Assembly: GCA_020432595.1 (NCBI GenBank)
Contig: JAGQGA010000334.1
Span: forward strand, 1-6,291
Length of the DNA stretch: 6,291 bases
Source: Anaerolineales bacterium
GTDB taxonomy: Bacteria > Chloroflexota > Anaerolineae > Promineifilales > Promineifilaceae
Direction: 5' to 3'
The translations under genes were made by a program, and so were the position numbers. Of this stretch, positions 5,140 to 6,291 are shown in pieces (position 1 is the stretch's first letter; the number at the start of each line of letters is the position of its first letter). The notes under the pieces were generated by a model, which saw nothing but the letters and a program-made list of their open reading frames with translations, made no database searches and was not told where the DNA came from.

Positions 5140-6211
5140 CCCCGCTTTTGCGGGGACAAGCTTGGGCAGCAGCACGACGTTGACAGACCCAAGTGGTGGG
5201 TTGGTGGATGACATTGTGCGGTATGCGCCGTTTGGCGAAGTGCGGGGCGGGGCATTGCCAACAAACATTACCGACCGGGGTTTTACCGGGCACAAACACA
5301 ATGCCGAAATTGGGCTTATCTATATGAATGCCCGTTTTTATGACCCAAACACGAACCGAATGCTCACTCCTGACTCCATTGTACCCGATCCAACAAATCC
5401 GCAAAGCCTGAATCGCTATAGCTATACGCGGAATAATCCCATAAATAGGATTGATCCAACAGGTCATATAGATTGCAATATTTTGGGTACAGAAGAGTGC
5501 AATCCAGAAAATCCTGAGCAATATATAGACTCCTCATCTTTTCCATCATTGCCACCCCTTCCGGCGGCGGTGGATATTATTAATGAATGGCATAGATTGG
5601 GAATCATTAATGACCCAAGCCGAACTGATATTTTGAGGGTACCCATTATGAGCAATGACATGCTACTTGGATGGACATATGTCATGCCAGTAGGAAGCCA
5701 ACAATCATATGTTTCGGAAAACTCAATACAATATCAGTTCGGGAGGGGTTTGGCACAACTTGGCATAGGGCTAGATATGCTTGAATTGATGCTTACCGGT
5801 TCGCCAGACCCCGGTGCTGGAGGTGCTTTAGGTTTTGTAGATGCAGGTGTTACGTATGCCTCTGGCTTGCTGACAGGTGATAATTATGGTTTGTATCAAC
5901 ATCCTGACTTACCTCAGATGGTCGCGGTTAACCAAGATTTGTTAGTCAATGCAGGTGAAGCAATTATTGGCGGAACTGCTCCCTACCTTTTTGCTGCATT
6001 GGGTGCTGCATCAACTGTTGAAACTGGACCTGCTGGCATGGCAATTGGTGGAGGGACTGGTTTCATGCTGGGAAAAATGACAGATGCTGTTACCTCTACT
6101 GCGTCTGCTCTTTATGATGGTGGCAGATATAATGGTTCTATTTATAACCACCTAATGATCGGAGGCTCACAAGAGGGGATAGTTATAATATGGTGGCCAT
6201 CAGGCTCGTAA
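5081..6211 (+). CDS. Rhs/YD-repeat core domain with unique C-terminal tip, 5'-truncated remnant
   Basis: Numbered from a GTG at 5081 (376 aa), residues 28-129 are a classic RHS repeat-associated core: LGSSTTLTDPSGG, VRYAPFGEV, FTGHKHNAEIGLIYMNARFYDP, RMLTPDSI, LNRYSYTRNNPINRIDPTGH. The PxxxxDPxG motif (P120, D125, P126, G128) marks the core/tip boundary, where Rhs proteins are cleaved. In intact systems the YD repeats form a shell around a toxic tip that is released by secretion or contact. The tip here (130-376) matches no toxin I recognise; it has Gly/Ala-rich hydrophobic stretches (about 245-265 and 292-332) and ends in IVIIWWPSGS, so a membrane-active or pre-toxin role is possible but unproven. 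The repeats are missing, and residues 1-27 are an out-of-frame reading of the sequence before and through the inserted hairpin, so the true start is uncertain and the gene is probably a pseudogene or orphan tip cassette. From about 5280 the sequence is much more AT-rich. Confidence 0.8.
   Translation: MGWRWRSLARRGCFIFTATIPAFAGTSLGSSTTLTDPSGGLVDDIVRYAPFGEVRGGALPTNITDRGFTGHKHNAEIGLIYMNARFYDPNTNRMLTPDSIVPDPTNPQSLNRYSYTRNNPINRIDPTGHIDCNILGTEECNPENPEQYIDSSSFPSLPPLPAAVDIINEWHRLGIINDPSRTDILRVPIMSNDMLLGWTYVMPVGSQQSYVSENSIQYQFGRGLAQLGIGLDMLELMLTGSPDPGAGGALGFVDAGVTYASGLLTGDNYGLYQHPDLPQMVAVNQDLLVNAGEAIIGGTAPYLFAALGAASTVETGPAGMAIGGGTGFMLGKMTDAVTSTASALYDGGRYNGSIYNHLMIGGSQEGIVIIWWPSGS
5140..5161. repeat. 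22-nt REP-like hairpin inserted in the Rhs core
   Basis: CCCCGC-TTTT-GCGGGG (5140-5155) forms a 6-bp GC stem with a four-T loop, extendable by one T-A pair (5139/5156), followed by ACAAGC. It lies exactly between the codons for GDH (ending at 5139) and LGSS (starting at 5162). Removing 22 nt (one more than a multiple of three) restores an uninterrupted Rhs core. There is no T-run after the stem, so it is not an intrinsic terminator. Small dispersed palindromes of this CCATCCCCGC type are common in bacterial genomes. Confidence 0.7.
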
Positions 6212-6262
6212 ATATTAGAGTTGTTCCTTATTAAACAAATGGGTAAATTCTAAGCAAAAAGT

Positions 6263-6266
6263 GGAG
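6263..6266 (+). promoter_or_regulatory. Ribosome binding site of the next gene
   Basis: GGAG within AGTGGAGTAA, 7 nt before the ATG at 6274. It supports a real gene start at the window edge. Confidence 0.55.
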
Positions 6267-6273
6267 TAACCCA

Positions 6274-6291
6274 ATGAGTTTACAGATACGA
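6274..6291 (+). CDS. Start of a gene cut by the right edge; candidate Rhs-tip immunity gene
   Basis: Only six codons are visible (MSLQIR), preceded by GGAG at a 7-nt spacing. The ATG lies 62 nt after the Rhs stop codon on the same strand, in an AT-rich gap that shows no terminator hairpin. In Rhs and contact-dependent inhibition loci the small gene directly after the toxin tip normally encodes its cognate immunity protein, so that is the positional guess. Six residues give no sequence support for any function. Confidence 0.45.

Noticed and set aside
5140..5161. Rho-independent terminator inside the Rhs core
   Set aside because: The GC stem is followed by ACAAGC rather than a run of T, and its exact placement between two core codons fits an insertion better.

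Overview
The window (6291 bp) reads as a piece of a bacterial chromosome carrying ordinary housekeeping genes next to a decayed Rhs/YD-repeat locus. The organism is most likely a Chloroflexota bacterium, perhaps of the Anaerolineae or a relative. This is inferred from the moderately high GC of the core genes, the gene content, and above all a heavily iterated palindrome, ACGGCCGT, present eight times and often extended to AAAACGGCCGTTTT. The taxonomic guess is of low to moderate confidence.

Layout from left to right. (1) Positions 3-662, plus strand: the C-terminal part of a trypsin/HtrA-fold serine protease, open at the left edge. (2) Positions 663-802: a short convergent intergenic stretch in which I see no clear hairpin terminator. 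(3) Positions 803-4868, minus strand: three genes in one direction, read from right to left as ppc (phosphoenolpyruvate carboxylase, 931 aa, apparently intact), a glycerophosphodiester phosphodiesterase (229 aa), and a DinB-like metal-binding four-helix protein (160 aa). The last two are 22 nt apart and probably co-transcribed. ppc and the phosphodiesterase are separated by a heptamer repeat cluster (GTAATCA/TGATTAC) that forms long inverted repeats and supplies the ppc stop codon. (4) Positions 4869-5031: the ppc leader, with a triple 10-mer tandem repeat lying between two 14-bp copies of the palindrome. (5) Positions 4999-6211, plus strand: a 5'-truncated Rhs gene, consisting of a core domain and a unique C-terminal tip without the YD repeats. 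A 22-nt hairpin at 5140-5161 splits the core reading frame. (6) Position 6274 to the edge: the start of a further plus-strand gene with a good ribosome binding site, in the place where an immunity gene would be expected.

The minus-strand genes serve separate housekeeping roles: anaplerotic oxaloacetate supply, phosphodiester salvage, and an uncharacterised DinB-superfamily activity. The most unusual material is the repeat content and the Rhs remnant. The remnant's core can be restored on paper by removing the hairpin, and its tip is clearly more AT-rich than the rest of the window. I found no RNA genes, CRISPR arrays, integrases or complete insertion sequences.
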